64,000 bases of DNA from contig OW121742.1 in assembly GCA_933228675.1 (NCBI GenBank), forward strand, positions 34,854,218-34,918,217, given 5' to 3'. The notes under the pieces are model-generated. The model was given only the letters and a program-made list of their open reading frames with translations, was not told the DNA's origin and made no database searches. Source of the DNA: Stomorhina lunata. Taxonomy: Eukaryota; Arthropoda; Insecta; Diptera; Rhiniidae. The translations under genes were made by a program, and so were the position numbers. Positions 36,301 to 46,234 of the stretch are shown here, piece after piece; the first letter of the stretch is position 1; each line of letters opens with the position of its first letter.

Positions 36301-37100
36301 AATTACCCCTAATTTGATCATCCTATCTATTTCTTCACATAATATCTTCTCTCTGGCAGGTGAAATGGGATAAAACTTTTGTTTAATTGGTTTGGCATCA
36401 CCAGTATCAATGACGTGTTCAATCATAGATGTTTTCCCTAAACCTTCTATATCTGAAGATGGAAACAAATTGATGATAGAATTAAGTTGTTCACGTTCAA
36501 TATTAGTAAGAGGATAACTATCTTCTTCTTCACTCGAGAGTTCAGAAATACTTGTTTTAATTTTAATATTAAATAGATTCCAAAAATCAATACCACAAAT
36601 AACATTTTGTTTTAAGTTGGGAATAACTAAAACTTCAATTGTTTTAGATTGATTTTCAAAAATGATTTCTGTTAATATCGAACCCACGACCTGTTGCTTT
36701 TGGCCATCAGCAGTTCTCACATTTCCAGTAAACTTTATTAGACCTGGTTTATTAGAAGAAATTATATCTTCAGCTAAATTACTCCCAAAGCAAGTGATTG
36801 AAGCACCACTGTCTAATAGTGACATATAATTTTTACCAAATACTTCAATATTTACATAAGGTCTAATATCAATGTTTTTGGTACCTAATGACGAAATTGA
36901 GTGTTTCCTAAGTTTTCTACGATTTTTCCAAAATGTGTTCATTCTATTGGCCGATCGATTCTTAAACAACGAGATTTTGAAATTTGGTTGTGTTATATTA
37001 TTAATACTGTTCTCTAAACGAATGTGATACGGAGTAATTCTATTGGATAAGTCAGAAAAAGAGTTGGAAGCATTTAGTTTCTCGATTTCTTTAATGGATG
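33331..37100 (-). pseudogene. pol: pol polyprotein (protease-RT-RNase H-integrase), split by a MITE and a TGA
   Basis: The frame is -1 relative to gag and open across the gag stop. In order: aspartic protease (LLDSGASITCFG); RT palm (SSPGVLIVKPNKVRFCLDSR, FSRMPFGLCNSP, then FVYL); RNase H (FIIQCDASKVGVGAVLAQ, TDHASLKWLM); integrase zinc finger (SAHCGM, CDSCKT); and DDE core (YIDLIGPFP, IISDNGSQF, NASERVNRS). The RT active site YLDD is cut between L and D by the 546-bp MITE at 35380-35925; the flanking TTA duplicates the L codon. TGA at 33523-33525 interrupts the frame, which then stays open to TAA at 33331-33333. That tail includes LAPVGVKAKVINKIGNY, likely the integrase GPY/F-type C-terminal region. 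Whether TGA is a mutation or is read through is unknown. Confidence 0.93.
35380..35925. mobile_element. Harbinger-like MITE inserted in the RT active site
   Basis: 546 bp. The left end is GAGCCACTTTTTGAGTTCGA and the right end is the complement of GGGCCACTTTTTCAGTTTGA, inverted repeats of about 40 bp with mismatches. TAA lies outside each end (35377-35379 and 35926-35928). A 3-bp TWA duplication and G-rich tips fit PIF/Harbinger. There is no ORF of its own. Removing the element and one TAA copy would bring the two pol halves back into register, which fixes the boundaries to the base. Confidence 0.85.
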
Positions 37101-38363
37101 TGAACCTGGTTTTAATTTCACATCCACTTTGGAGTTTAAATGTTTATTTGATAAACATTTAACACAATTTGGTTTATAGGTATCTAATGCACCGCAACCA
37201 TAACAAAAAATGCGACGAGGGGACAAACACTCTTGGTATTTGTGACCAGTACTGCCACAGTTCCAACATTTTAGCAAAGATATGTCTATAGCATCTATAT
37301 CTTCTGACTCGTCAATCTTTTCTTCATTTTCGGCAATATCGTGTTCTATTTCGGATACCTGACGACGAATTCCAAACGTATTACGATTTGTTATTTGTTT
37401 TAAATCGTCTAAGAACTTTTCATATTTCCGAACTTCACTACGTAAACTAGAAATGTCTGAAATATTCACATGCAGAAGTTCGTGTCTTAAATCAACCTTT
37501 AAATTTCTGATTACTATTTCTACCAGTTCATGTTCACTTAATGGTATCCTAAGCTTGTCAGCCATACATATCAAAGCATCTAAGAAGTCATCGAAATTTT
37601 CGTTATATTTTTGTTTTCTTCTTCTCATGTCGTCTTTTATATCATAGTCTGTGGAGGTTTCCTTGAACTGTTGATTTAAAGCAGTGCATAGTTGTTGCCA
37701 AGAAAAGGTGCTTTCCATTTGTTTATGAAATCGCCAGTACCACTGTCTGGCTTTACCCTCAAACAAAATATGAGAAAACTGGCAAAGCAAGTCAAAGTTA
37801 CCATTTAAATGTGTTGAAGTTAATATATTTATTCTATAAATAAATTCACTAACTGTGATTTCATCTAACGTACCTTTAAATTTAATGTGCCAGTTGTGAA
37901 TTAAATTAGAAGTTTTTTCTCTAGCAATAGAGTTTTGTTCACTCATCGGTGAAACTAAATTTTCATTAGAAATATTAGCAAAAGGCTGCCGTACAGATCG
38001 ACGTGGATTGGTAGTGTTATTAGCACTATTAACTAAATTCAACGAACTTAATGCATTTCTTAATTCCATACTTATAGTTTCTGATATTTCAGATCGAAAA
38101 TTGTTTAATGTATCTGATATCATGGAATTGACTCTTTGTTCGGATAATGCATTATTTCTAGGGGTATGGAAATCTACTGCACCTTCATTAATATTTTCAG
38201 CAAGAAGTCGAGATTGTTGTCGTGTCATTATTCTATCCTGTCTTCTAACAGTATTTTGCTGTCCGTCTAAAACATTAATTTCTATATTATTTTCTGCATT
38301 ATCGTCTGGGTTTTCTCTACTAATATTGAAATTAGGAGCGCTAGGACTACGATGCAGAGGCAT
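37074..38363 (-). CDS. gag: Gag-like nucleocapsid polyprotein, 429 aa, intact
   Basis: Encodes the structural protein that would assemble the retrotransposon particle and bind its RNA. It starts at an ATG (MPLHRSPSAPNF) about 700 bp inside the 5' LTR. The N-terminal ~150 residues are polar and rich in N, R and S. The middle (about 155-320) resembles the retrotransposon capsid domain, with FEGKARQWYWRF and LSEHELVEIVIRNLKVDLRH. Near the C terminus is a CCHC zinc knuckle, CWNCGSTGHKYQEC. A second Cys cluster, CYGCGALDTYKPNCVKC, lacks the expected His. It ends HPLKKSRN at 37074, while the overlapping pol frame (-1) continues. Fully open, unlike pol. Confidence 0.92.
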   Translation of the reverse strand: MPLHRSPSAPNFNISRENPDDNAENNIEINVLDGQQNTVRRQDRIMTRQQSRLLAENINEGAVDFHTPRNNALSEQRVNSMISDTLNNFRSEISETISMELRNALSSLNLVNSANNTTNPRRSVRQPFANISNENLVSPMSEQNSIAREKTSNLIHNWHIKFKGTLDEITVSEFIYRINILTSTHLNGNFDLLCQFSHILFEGKARQWYWRFHKQMESTFSWQQLCTALNQQFKETSTDYDIKDDMRRRKQKYNENFDDFLDALICMADKLRIPLSEHELVEIVIRNLKVDLRHELLHVNISDISSLRSEVRKYEKFLDDLKQITNRNTFGIRRQVSEIEHDIAENEEKIDESEDIDAIDISLLKCWNCGSTGHKYQECLSPRRIFCYGCGALDTYKPNCVKCLSNKHLNSKVDVKLKPGSHPLKKSRN

Positions 38364-38422
38364 TTTACTTTGAAATTATATATAAAAAAAAATAAAATAA
38401 ATAAATGTTAATAAAAAAAAAA

Positions 38423-38456
<34 letters not shown>

Positions 38457-39072
38457 AATAATTTTCAAAAAAAAATTATCTCTCAAATTATATGATTTCA
38501 CAACAAGTACTTCAATATAATATCATTATTGACTACTCCATAACATTTCCAGGTAAAGAATTTGATTTTCACATTTTCTACTTCTTTTCACACCATTTTC
38601 ATTCAAAAAAAAAAAAAAAAAAATTAAATAAAAATAAAATAAATGTATGCTTGGTATTTATTGAAAAACAGATCAATAAAAAAAATCCAAAGAGCAATGC
38701 ATATATTTCAAGGAATCCTTTATTAATAATTGTTAAAATATCTCATAAAAAATATTTTAAAAATCAATTAAAAAAAAATGAAGGATTCATAAAGAAAACT
38801 AAAAATTAAAACGGCGTATAGATTTGTCTAGTAATAAAATTAATTATTCACTGCAATGTCAAAAATCTAAATGACTGTCCATATATTATTACATTTCAGA
38901 TTATGGTCAGGTATAATTTATAACTGCGAGTCCATAAAACTGAAAACTAAAATTAAGAAATGAATAAAAATAAAAAATTGAAAAAAAAAAAGAAGGACAT
39001 CCAAACTATTCTAATCAAATTTAAATTAGATTAAGGTGTTTAAAAAACAAATTCTAATATTTTTCAATGGAT
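38364..39072 (-). other. 5' leader of the LTR element
   Basis: About 700 bp between primer-binding site and gag start. It contains a long A-run on the plus strand (about 38410-38452) and another near 38607-38623. The plus-strand 105-codon frame here is A/T-run driven and not a gene. Confidence 0.7.
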
Positions 39073-39090
39073 GCCCCACGTTGGGCGCCA
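39073..39090 (-). promoter_or_regulatory. Primer-binding site for tRNA-Lys
   Basis: The plus strand reads GCCCCACGTTGGGCGCCA, which matches the 3' end of insect tRNA-Lys(CUU) including CCA. The minus strand is therefore an 18-nt perfect primer-binding site, 7 nt inside the 5' LTR. tRNA identity is from memory of the T-arm/acceptor sequence. Confidence 0.88.
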
Positions 39091-39097
39091 AAAATTA

Positions 39098-40329
39098 TGT
39101 AACGAAAATTTGCCAAACTGATAAGTTTCAGCTCGGCCATGCTCAGGGTAAAAGGGAGGTTCTTGTTTGGCCGTTACACTCATTTTAAAATAATAAGATA
39201 GAAAAGACTTGAATGAAAATGGGTTAAAAATCTACTTTACCTGGTCCTGTTAGGTTTCATCAATAATTAAATACCAAATTTAAAATTTCATTTTTGATGT
39301 TAAATATATATATTAACAATAGTTATAAAATTCAAATTCAAAATAAACCGTAATATAAATAACAAAATTCATAAAAATTATTTAACAAAGTATGACCCTA
39401 TCCTAATGAAGTGATCACTGCATTGTACAAATTATTAGGGATATTCAAATTAAATAGACTAAGTTTGAGATAAAATTAAATATGAAAATTTCTATTATAT
39501 AAGATTTAAGAGAAGTTAAAGTTAAAGTAATTTAAGATAAAAGTTAAAATCAAAGTTAATAAGATAAGATAAAAACAAAAAAATGGTTTTGGTTAACATT
39601 TAAACTGAATCATCTTTTTTGTAGTTAATAGTTTATATTATAGTTTATTTAATTGGATGACTTACTTGGACATCATATTCAAAATAAAGAGGTATTCGTA
39701 TCTTACATTCAAATACTTGTATCTTACTTGATTCGTTAACAGGAATGTCTGATTCTTGAGAGTGAGAATACAGGAGTACAAAATGGCACAATAAAAATAA
39801 TTCAAATTTGGAAAATGGTTCACCGTTTGATTTTTGACTTCTAAATAAAATTTAAGGGTGATAGGATGGGATTCCTTTTAGGAATCCCTCCGGATATTGG
39901 GTTTTAAGCAATCCCAGGAGATTGAACAGATTTGACGAATCACAGTATCTTTTGGTAAGACAAAATAAGATTTTAAAAATACCACGGGATATAGGAATAT
40001 AAAGAATCCAAAGAGATAAATAAGATCTATGAAATGGCAATAGATCACCAGTTCCACACAGAATCTGTTCAAATTATATTTTGATGTTTTAATAAAATAT
40101 AATATCACTGAATAAATCTTAACTTACCGTTGATATTTTATTTTAAAATAACACGTTTATAATATAAATATTTTATTTTAAAAATTCAACAAGACTTGAG
40201 ACCTTTTATATATTTGAAATTTTTGTATTAAAATGAAAAATTTTGATAAACCTTTTTAAAAATTTTTAAATCAAGGTGAACTAATTTATTTTTTATAATA
40301 TTTCCAAAGTAAAATAGAGTTTCTCTACA
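39098..40329 (-). repeat. 5' LTR (minus strand)
   Basis: 1232 bp, same length and by eye same sequence as 32037-33268. On the minus strand transcription would start within it and run toward lower coordinates. The inner border adjoins the primer-binding site and the outer border adjoins the ACCT duplication at 40330-40333. Confidence 0.95.
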
Positions 40330-40333
40330 ACCT

Positions 40334-41240
40334 TTAGTTAACGAAAACATATCAAATACTCATAATAATAATTCTGGTAATTCTAAAATATATTCAAATC
40401 AAATTTACATAATCGTATTTGAAAATTTTATAATATTCATTAAACTTTACTTAAAGATTTGTATTGTTTATACGACTACGACGCCATCCCCCCGGTTCTT
40501 CCTTTGAAACTCTACTAATTTCCTTTCGAAAGATTTTATTTAACCTCAACCCAGCGAGAAGTCACAGAAACAAGATGTTTTCTTTACTCTGAATTGGTAA
40601 TAAATTTATGCAAATTTAATTTTAGTGACACTTCCGTTTACAATGCCTCCAGCCAAGTCATAATTTTTGTTTTCTGCCACAAGCCCAGCACAAATAGAGA
40701 TGGCAAAGAATAACTCGGGAAAACTGGTGTTAGAATTTAAAATTTTTTAAAAATAACAACTGCATCATCAACAGGGTGTTGTTGTTTCTGGCAAGGACGA
40801 CGATGCTGAAGACATTGACTTAAGCCTGTCAAATGTGAAGAGATGATGATGGCAATCTTGGTGACGGTGGTGGTTGGAGTTGGCTTTGGTGGTAATCATT
40901 ATATACCACTTCACAATATTTAAATTACCATTTTTGTTGTTTTTGCTGATGCTGCCGCTGTTATTGTCATTTCGTCTTTGTGGAAGAATTAAGATTCTAT
41001 TGTTTTTTGAACATTTCCGGTACTTAATTTAACATCAATGTTATTCTTTTGTTACGCATAAATATAACTTATGTTTTTCTAATAGTCTAAAGGATGCCAG
41101 GAAGGAGTATGGGGAAGATTTAAAATTAGGAAGGATAAAATGAAGACTTTAGTTTCGTTTTGTTCTAGTTTTGCTATAGTTCTTCTCATTATGTTTTAGT
41201 TCTAATTCTCCTTTAGTTCTGGTTTAGTTCCGTTCTTGTT
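40334..41240. other. Unique flank, then degenerate start of the 11-bp array
   Basis: No gene seen to about 41150; a GGTGACGGTGGTGGTTGG-like run lies near 40860-40890. From about 41155 imperfect GTTCTAGTT/GTTTTAGTTCT units appear, the decayed edge of the 11-bp array, before a MITE interrupts at 41241. Confidence 0.45.
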
Positions 41241-41558
41241 CTGGGGCCAAATCGTCCCATTAGATATCGATCGAAATGTAAGATATTTCAGAAACATTTG
41301 TATAGCATGCATTTAGGATAATCTAAATAATAAATAACATATAAGGTTCAGTACATTGTAACATATTTGCCAAATGTTCCCTAATAGTAAGATAATTTCA
41401 TTTAAACTAAATAATTTGAAAAGCAAACGGATATATTTAGATATCAAATGTTATTGAACTTTTTGCAAACTAAATTATTTTGAAAATCCCTAAATCTCCA
41501 ATACTTGCTTAAAATTCTAAGTTTTCGATCGATATCGAATGCGGTGATTTGGACCCTG
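41241..41558. mobile_element. MITE with GATATCGATCGAAA terminal repeats, copy 1
   Basis: 318 bp. The left end is CTGGGGCCAAATCGTCCC then GATATCGATCGAAAT. The right end is ATTTCGATCGATATCGAATG-like (TTTTCGATCGATATCGAATG) then CGGTGATTTGGACCCTG. Inner landmarks shared with the 53.7-kb copy are CATTTGTATAGCAT, TTAGGATAATC, ATTTGCCAAA and ACTTTTTGCA. TTCTTG flanks both sides, but the surrounding repeat makes this an unreliable target duplication. CAGGG/CTGGG tips would fit hAT; superfamily not settled. Confidence 0.75.
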
Positions 41559-41562
41559 TTCT

Positions 41563-41650
41563 TGGGCCAAATCGTCGTATTGGATATTGGTCGAAATGTA
41601 ATCAGAAAAATTTGTGTAGCATGCTTTTAGGATAATCTTAATAATAAAAT
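41563..41650. mobile_element. Same MITE family, 3'-truncated fragment
   Basis: Repeats the left part of copy 1: GGGCCAAATCGTCGTATTGG, ATTGGTCGAAATGTA, TGTAGCATGCTTTTAGGATA. It then runs into AT-rich DNA and the 11-bp array. It lies 4 bp after copy 1, in the same orientation. Confidence 0.7.
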
Positions 41651-41679
41651 AAAATTGTTAAAAGGGAGCTTTTAACAAG

Positions 41680-43095
41680 TTCTGTTCTAGTTCTGTTCTA
41701 GTTCTGTTCTAGTTCTGTTCTAGTTCTGTTCTAGTTCTGTTCTAGTTCTGTTCTAGTTCTGTTCTAGTTCTGTTCTAGTTCTGTTCTAGTTCTGTTCTAG
41801 TTCTGTTCTAGTTCTGTTCTAGTTCTGTTCTAGTTCTGTTCTAGTTCTGTTCTAGTTCTGTTCTAGTTCTGTTCTAGTTCTGTTCTAGTTCTGTTCTAGT
41901 TCTGTTCTAGTTCTGTTCTAGTTCTGTTCTAGTTCTGTTCTAGTTCTGTTCTAGTTCTGTTCTAGTTCTGTTCTAGTTCTGTTCTAGTTCTGTTCTAGTT
42001 CTGTTCTAGTTCTGTTCTAGTTCTGTTCTAGTTCTGTTCTAGTTCTGTTCTAGTTCTGTTCTAGTTCTGTTCTAGTTCTGTTCTAGTTCTGTTCTAGTTC
42101 TGTTCTAGTTCTGTTCTAGTTCTGTTCTAGTTCTGTTCTAGTTCTGTTCTAGTTCTGTTCTAGTTCTGTTCTAGTTCTGTTCTAGTTCTGTTCTAGTTCT
42201 GTTCTAGTTCTGTTCTAGTTCTGTTCTAGTTCTGTTCTAGTTCTGTTCTAGTTCTGTTCTAGTTCTGTTCTAGTTCTGTTCTAGTTCTGTTCTAGTTCTG
42301 TTCTAGTTCTGTTCTAGTTCTGTTCTAGTTCTGTTCTAGTTCTGTTCTAGTTCTGTTCTAGTTCTGTTCTAGTTCTGTTCTAGTTCTGTTCTAGTTCTGT
42401 TCTAGTTCTGTTCTAGTTCTGTTCTAGTTCTGTTCTAGTTCTGTTCTAGTTCTGTTCTAGTTCTGTTCTAGTTCTGTTCTAGTTCTGTTCTAGTTCTGTT
42501 CTAGTTCTGTTCTAGTTCTGTTCTAGTTCTGTTCTAGTTCTGTTCTAGTTCTGTTCTAGTTCTGTTCTAGTTCTGTTCTAGTTCTGTTCTAGTTCTGTTC
42601 TAGTTCTGTTCTAGTTCTGTTCTAGTTCTGTTCTAGTTCTGTTCTAGTTCTGTTCTAGTTCTGTTCTAGTTCTGTTCTAGTTCTGTTCTAGTTCTGTTCT
42701 AGTTCTGTTCTAGTTCTGTTCTAGTTCTGTTCTAGTTCTGTTCTAGTTCTGTTCTAGTTCTGTTCTAGTTCTGTTCTAGTTCTGTTCTAGTTCTGTTCTA
42801 GTTCTGTTCTAGTTCTGTTCTAGTTCTGTTCTAGTTCTGTTCTAGTTCTGTTCTAGTTCTGTTCTAGTTCTGTTCTAGTTCTGTTCTAGTTCTGTTCTAG
42901 TTCTGTTCTAGTTCTGTTCTAGTTCTGTTCTAGTTCTGTTCTAGTTCTGTTCTAGTTCTGTTCTAGTTCTGTTCTAGTTCTGTTCTAGTTCTGTTCTAGT
43001 TCTGTTCTAGTTCTGTTCTAGTTCTGTTCTAATTCTGTTCTAGTTTTGTTCTAGTTCTGTTCTAGTTCTGTTCTGTTTTAGTTCTGTTCCTGTTC
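41680..43095. repeat. 11-bp minisatellite array, unit TTCTGTTCTAG
   Basis: About 122 nearly perfect head-to-tail copies from 41684 to about 43030, then a short decayed edge (CTAATTCTG, TAGTTTTG, CTGTTTTAG). The top strand carries almost only T, C and G with one A per unit. One substitution-free kilobase of 11-bp units indicates very recent expansion or strong homogenisation. Both edges show older degenerate units. Confidence 0.97.
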
Positions 43096-44185
43096 TGTTC
43101 TAGTTCTATTTGAGTTCAGTGGAATTAAATTCATACGGACAACAATTGATCCTGAGTGACTTTTTTTACATTTAACGATTTATTCTTATCCAATCTCTAA
43201 ACCTGTTTTATAACGATCGTATTACGATCATTTTGTACATTAAATTTAAGCTTTAATTAAAATGACAACTAATTGAAGAAAGCTTTCATATACTAACTTA
43301 TGGGTTGTGTATTAGATGCAGGCTAGAGATAGTAGAGACCGAAACCTTCTTAAAGTATATACTATGAAACTTACCATTCAACAGACTCAATGGCTAAAGC
43401 AATCAAAAGCTAACTCAAAGCTTTCTGTGTAAAGTATACCCTCTCTTGTTTGGTGGTAGGTTCCACTGCTGAGTTCATTAGCAGTTTTAGAACCAACTTT
43501 TTTGAGATTCTGAAAAATGTATCTGATTTTTGATTTAACAACTTAAAGTTAGTCACACAGAGTATCTGGTAACTAATAGATGTGTGCGCGGGCTGATAAA
43601 GTAAATCCACAAAAACGTCGAAATTTATTAAACAAAAAATCAAAATAAACAAATAATAATAAAAAAGTGATTTAAATTGTTAAAAAATTGCCAAAATTGG
43701 AGAAAATTAAAAAAAGCGATTTTAAGAAAACATAAAATAAAAAAGTACATAAATCATTTAAAAAAGCAAAAGAGCAAACAGAAAAGTCGAGATTTATTAA
43801 AAATAAAAATATCTTAATAATAAATTTATTCTTATGAATTGTGGTCATTTTGTATAAGGAATCTTGTTTATTGGTGAAATTTATATTTGTTTTTCTTACT
43901 ATTGGGTTGGCATTTTTTGGTCATTGCCATTGTGTCATTGCAATCCAGAAATAGCAGCACAGACTGGAATTCCTAAACCTTGAGTAAGCAACTTTTTTTT
44001 TGTTATTGATGAAACTTTTATAAAAAATAAAAATGATTGCTTTCAGCCAAAGAAATAAAGTTTTGAATTTTTTGTGTTACTGTTACTTTGTTTTCGAAAA
44101 ATTTCTATGAAGGGAGAATGAAAGAATAATATGTAGTTCCCAGCTAAATTTTTAAAACAAAAGACCTTCACCAAAGTTTGTTATT
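43096..44185. other. Unique AT-rich DNA, no gene seen
   Basis: An 80-codon minus-strand frame (43410-43652) has no recognisable motif. No transposon ends were recognised. Confidence 0.4.
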
Positions 44186-45320
44186 TGTATACCCTACATC
44201 AAGCACCATAGATAGGGTGGGTTTATGAGATTTGCGGTATAGCTTGTAACATCGAGAATGTGGGTCTGCCGCTCGCCTCGAAGAGACTGGCACAACACGA
44301 GATGCTGCCAGGTGGCAGACCCCGGAGTAGCCGTTATGCAGAGAATATTGCTGCTGTAGCCGACGATGTCATGAAAGCGCCGTCGACATCGACCAAACGA
44401 CGTGCCACGCAAATGGGTATCAGTCGATGGTCTTTACAGCGAATTTTGGTAAAAGATTTGAAGATGTTTCAGTACAAAGTCCAGACGGTGCATCAGCTGT
44501 TAACTGCTGACCGCCAATCGCGTCTAACATACGCTCAAGCCATCCTTAATCACCACCAAGAGGAAGATGATTTTTCATCAAAAATAATCATGAGTGATGA
44601 GGCCCATTTCCATCTTAGCGGGTACGTAAATAAGCAAAATTTACGCTTCTGGGGCACTGAAAATCAGCGTGTAACCCACGAAGAGCCATTACACCCGCTT
44701 AAAGTCACTGTATGGTGTGCTGTTTTCGCTGGAGGAGTCATCGGACCTTTTTTCTTCGAAGACGTCGCGGGCCAAACGGTTACTGTGAATGGTGAGCGCT
44801 ACAGAGCAATGATTAACGAGTTCTTTTTGCCGCAACTTGATGAATTGGGATTGGAAAACATGTGGTTCCAACAGGACGGTGCAACGGCACACACTGCACG
44901 CACCACAACCGATATGCTGAAGGATGCATTTCCCGGGCGCCTAATCTCCCGTTTTGGCGATTTGCACTGGCCAAAAAGATCGCCTGATTTGACCGCTGCA
45001 GACTTCTTTTTGTCGGGCTTTTTGAAGTCGCTGGTTTATGTCAACAAGCCTCACACTCTTGCAGCTCTTAAAGACAATATCCGTCAAGAATGTGAGGACC
45101 TATCGCCGGAAGTTTTAGCCAAAGTGATGGAAAATGCCATAAAAAGGGCTCAAATGACAATCAACTGTGGCGGCGGCCATTTACATGACATCATATTCTC
45201 GACTTGATGTAAAAAAATATAAAAGACCAAATAAAAAAAATCCACAAGGAGAATCAAAGTCTTTCATTTTTTTTAAATTACAGCCAAAAAACATCGGTAT
45301 GTTATTTTTGCGCCACCTTG
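44186..45320 (+). mobile_element. rosa-like transposon remnant carrying the 44.3-kb transposase
   Basis: Right end inferred at GCGCCACCTTG (to 45320) followed by TA. No matching left inverted repeat is found upstream, where GTATACCCTACATCAAGCAC begins unrelated repeat-like sequence. The element is therefore 5'-deleted. Its right TA abuts DINE-like sequence, which suggests it jumped into a DINE-like copy. Confidence 0.55.
44260..45207 (+). pseudogene. DD41D (rosa-like) mariner-superfamily transposase, N-terminally truncated
   Basis: Cut-and-paste transposase. The frame is open for at least 315 codons but begins inside the protein at a region like the linker GRPRSSRYAENIAAV, so most of the first DNA-binding domain (usually ~60-80 residues in relatives) is gone. 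A second helix-turn-helix-like part (TQMGISRWSLQRILVKDL) remains. Catalytic residues are visible: D in MSDEAHFHL, D in FQQDGATAHTA, and D in LTAADFFLSG, 41 residues later, the DD41D spacing of the rosa group. SGYVNKQNLRFW and KSLVYVNKPHTL are family-typical. C terminus HLHDIIFST and stop are intact. It differs clearly from the other two DD41D copies in this window. Confidence 0.85.
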
Positions 45321-45327
45321 TATGTAA

Positions 45328-45850
45328 GTCCCAGTTTACATTGTACAACTTTTGTCGTTGCAATTCTTAGTTTGTTGGAAAATAGGGGGAGTAAAAATAC
45401 TAGGGGAAGAGAGAAACTAAAAGTAGTACACATATGCATGTACTCTTGCAATTCGTTTATTCCCCAATTCGTAATTTTAATCGTGAAGTTAGCTGCAAGT
45501 ATATTTTGACACTTGTTTTATTTTCTTATTAATGAGTGCTCACGTTATTTTCAATTGAATTAAATTTAAAAATATAAAGAAATTCACTTATTAATTGGTA
45601 TTTATCAATATTCATTTCGAAAAACAATTTCTTTTACACGAAAAATAGTTGTTTGAGCACAAATGTATTGTTTTTTTTTTGTTTACCACACGAATATACT
45701 TAAAAAAGAAAATGTCAAAAATTATGTACCTATGCATACGTCAATAAAAAATATCGGCGACAAAAATCGTACAATTTAAACGCAAATGCAATTTTAAAGA
45801 AAGAACGACAAAAATCGCAGCGATAAAGATTGTACAATGTAAACTGGGAC
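45328..45850. mobile_element. Harbinger-like MITE with GTCCCAGTTTACATTGTACA ends
   Basis: 523 bp. The first 21 bp and the complement of the last 21 bp are identical (GTCCCAGTTTACATTGTACA plus one A), with weaker pairing beyond. TAA lies directly outside both ends (45325-45327 and 45851-45853), a TWA-type 3-bp duplication. There is no ORF. It is inserted in the ATATAAGTCCAAATGACGG region of a DINE-like copy, whose remainder follows at 45851. It differs in sequence from the 35.4-kb MITE. Confidence 0.85.
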
Positions 45851-45998
45851 TAAGTCTAAATGACAGAAACAGCTTAAAAGTATAAGTTTTGAGAAAATGT
45901 TTGTATGATGGCAAAATTTAGCAAATAAACACATTTGACCTTAGTGGTGAAGGGTGTCGTATGGTCGGGCTTGACCGACTATAGCACTTTCTTACTGG
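45851..45998 (-). mobile_element. DINE-1-like repeat, terminal fragment
   Basis: Contains AAATGACAGAAACAGC, GAGAAAATGTTTGTATGATG, TTAGTGGTGAAGGGTGTCGT and the hairpin GTCGGGCTTGACCGAC, ending CTATAGCACTTTCTTAC. The rest of the copy is missing on the left, where a MITE and the rosa-like remnant intervene. Confidence 0.8.
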
Positions 45999-46234
45999 TT
46001 TAAGATTAAGCCATCTGGAAGGTAGAAACGAGAACAGTAGATAACATTATACCTCTTAAACTACTGGTGATATAAAATAAGAAAACTTATTATAAATTAA
46101 AAGCTTTTAAAATAAGATACAAATTGAAATTATGAATATTTTTAGACTTTTCTTGGAAAATAGGTCAAGTAGGGGTAAAAAGGGTAAAAACTATTTAGTA
46201 CTTATTTATCGCTTGACTTACATACGATATTCTA

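Larger units (their letters stand above)
32037..40329 (-). mobile_element. Ty3/gypsy-type LTR retrotransposon (possibly Osvaldo-like), young but pol-defective
   Basis: An 8293-bp element on the minus strand. Its two 1232-bp LTRs sit at a constant offset of 7061 bp and look identical. ACCT flanks both sides (32033-32036 and 40330-40333). The order on the minus strand is LTR, tRNA-Lys primer-binding site, gag, then protease, reverse transcriptase, RNase H and integrase, then LTR. Domain order with integrase last places it in Ty3/gypsy. The tRNA-Lys primer, 4-bp duplication and about 1.2-kb LTRs recall Osvaldo-type elements, an inference. No envelope frame is seen. pol is broken by a MITE and a stop codon, so this copy cannot supply its own enzymes; gag and LTRs look usable. 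No canonical purine tract borders the 3' LTR. Confidence 0.93.

Noticed and set aside
37453..38373. Plus-strand frames of 64 and 121 codons
   Set aside because: They are antisense to gag.
39073..39090. tRNA-Lys gene fragment
   Set aside because: Only the last 18 bases match, directly next to the LTR; this is the retrotransposon primer-binding site.
44194..44412. Minus-strand frames overlapping the 44.3-kb transposase (also 44689-44892, 46755-46964, 47123-47317, 55806-56104)
   Set aside because: They are antisense to clearly recognisable transposase coding sequence.
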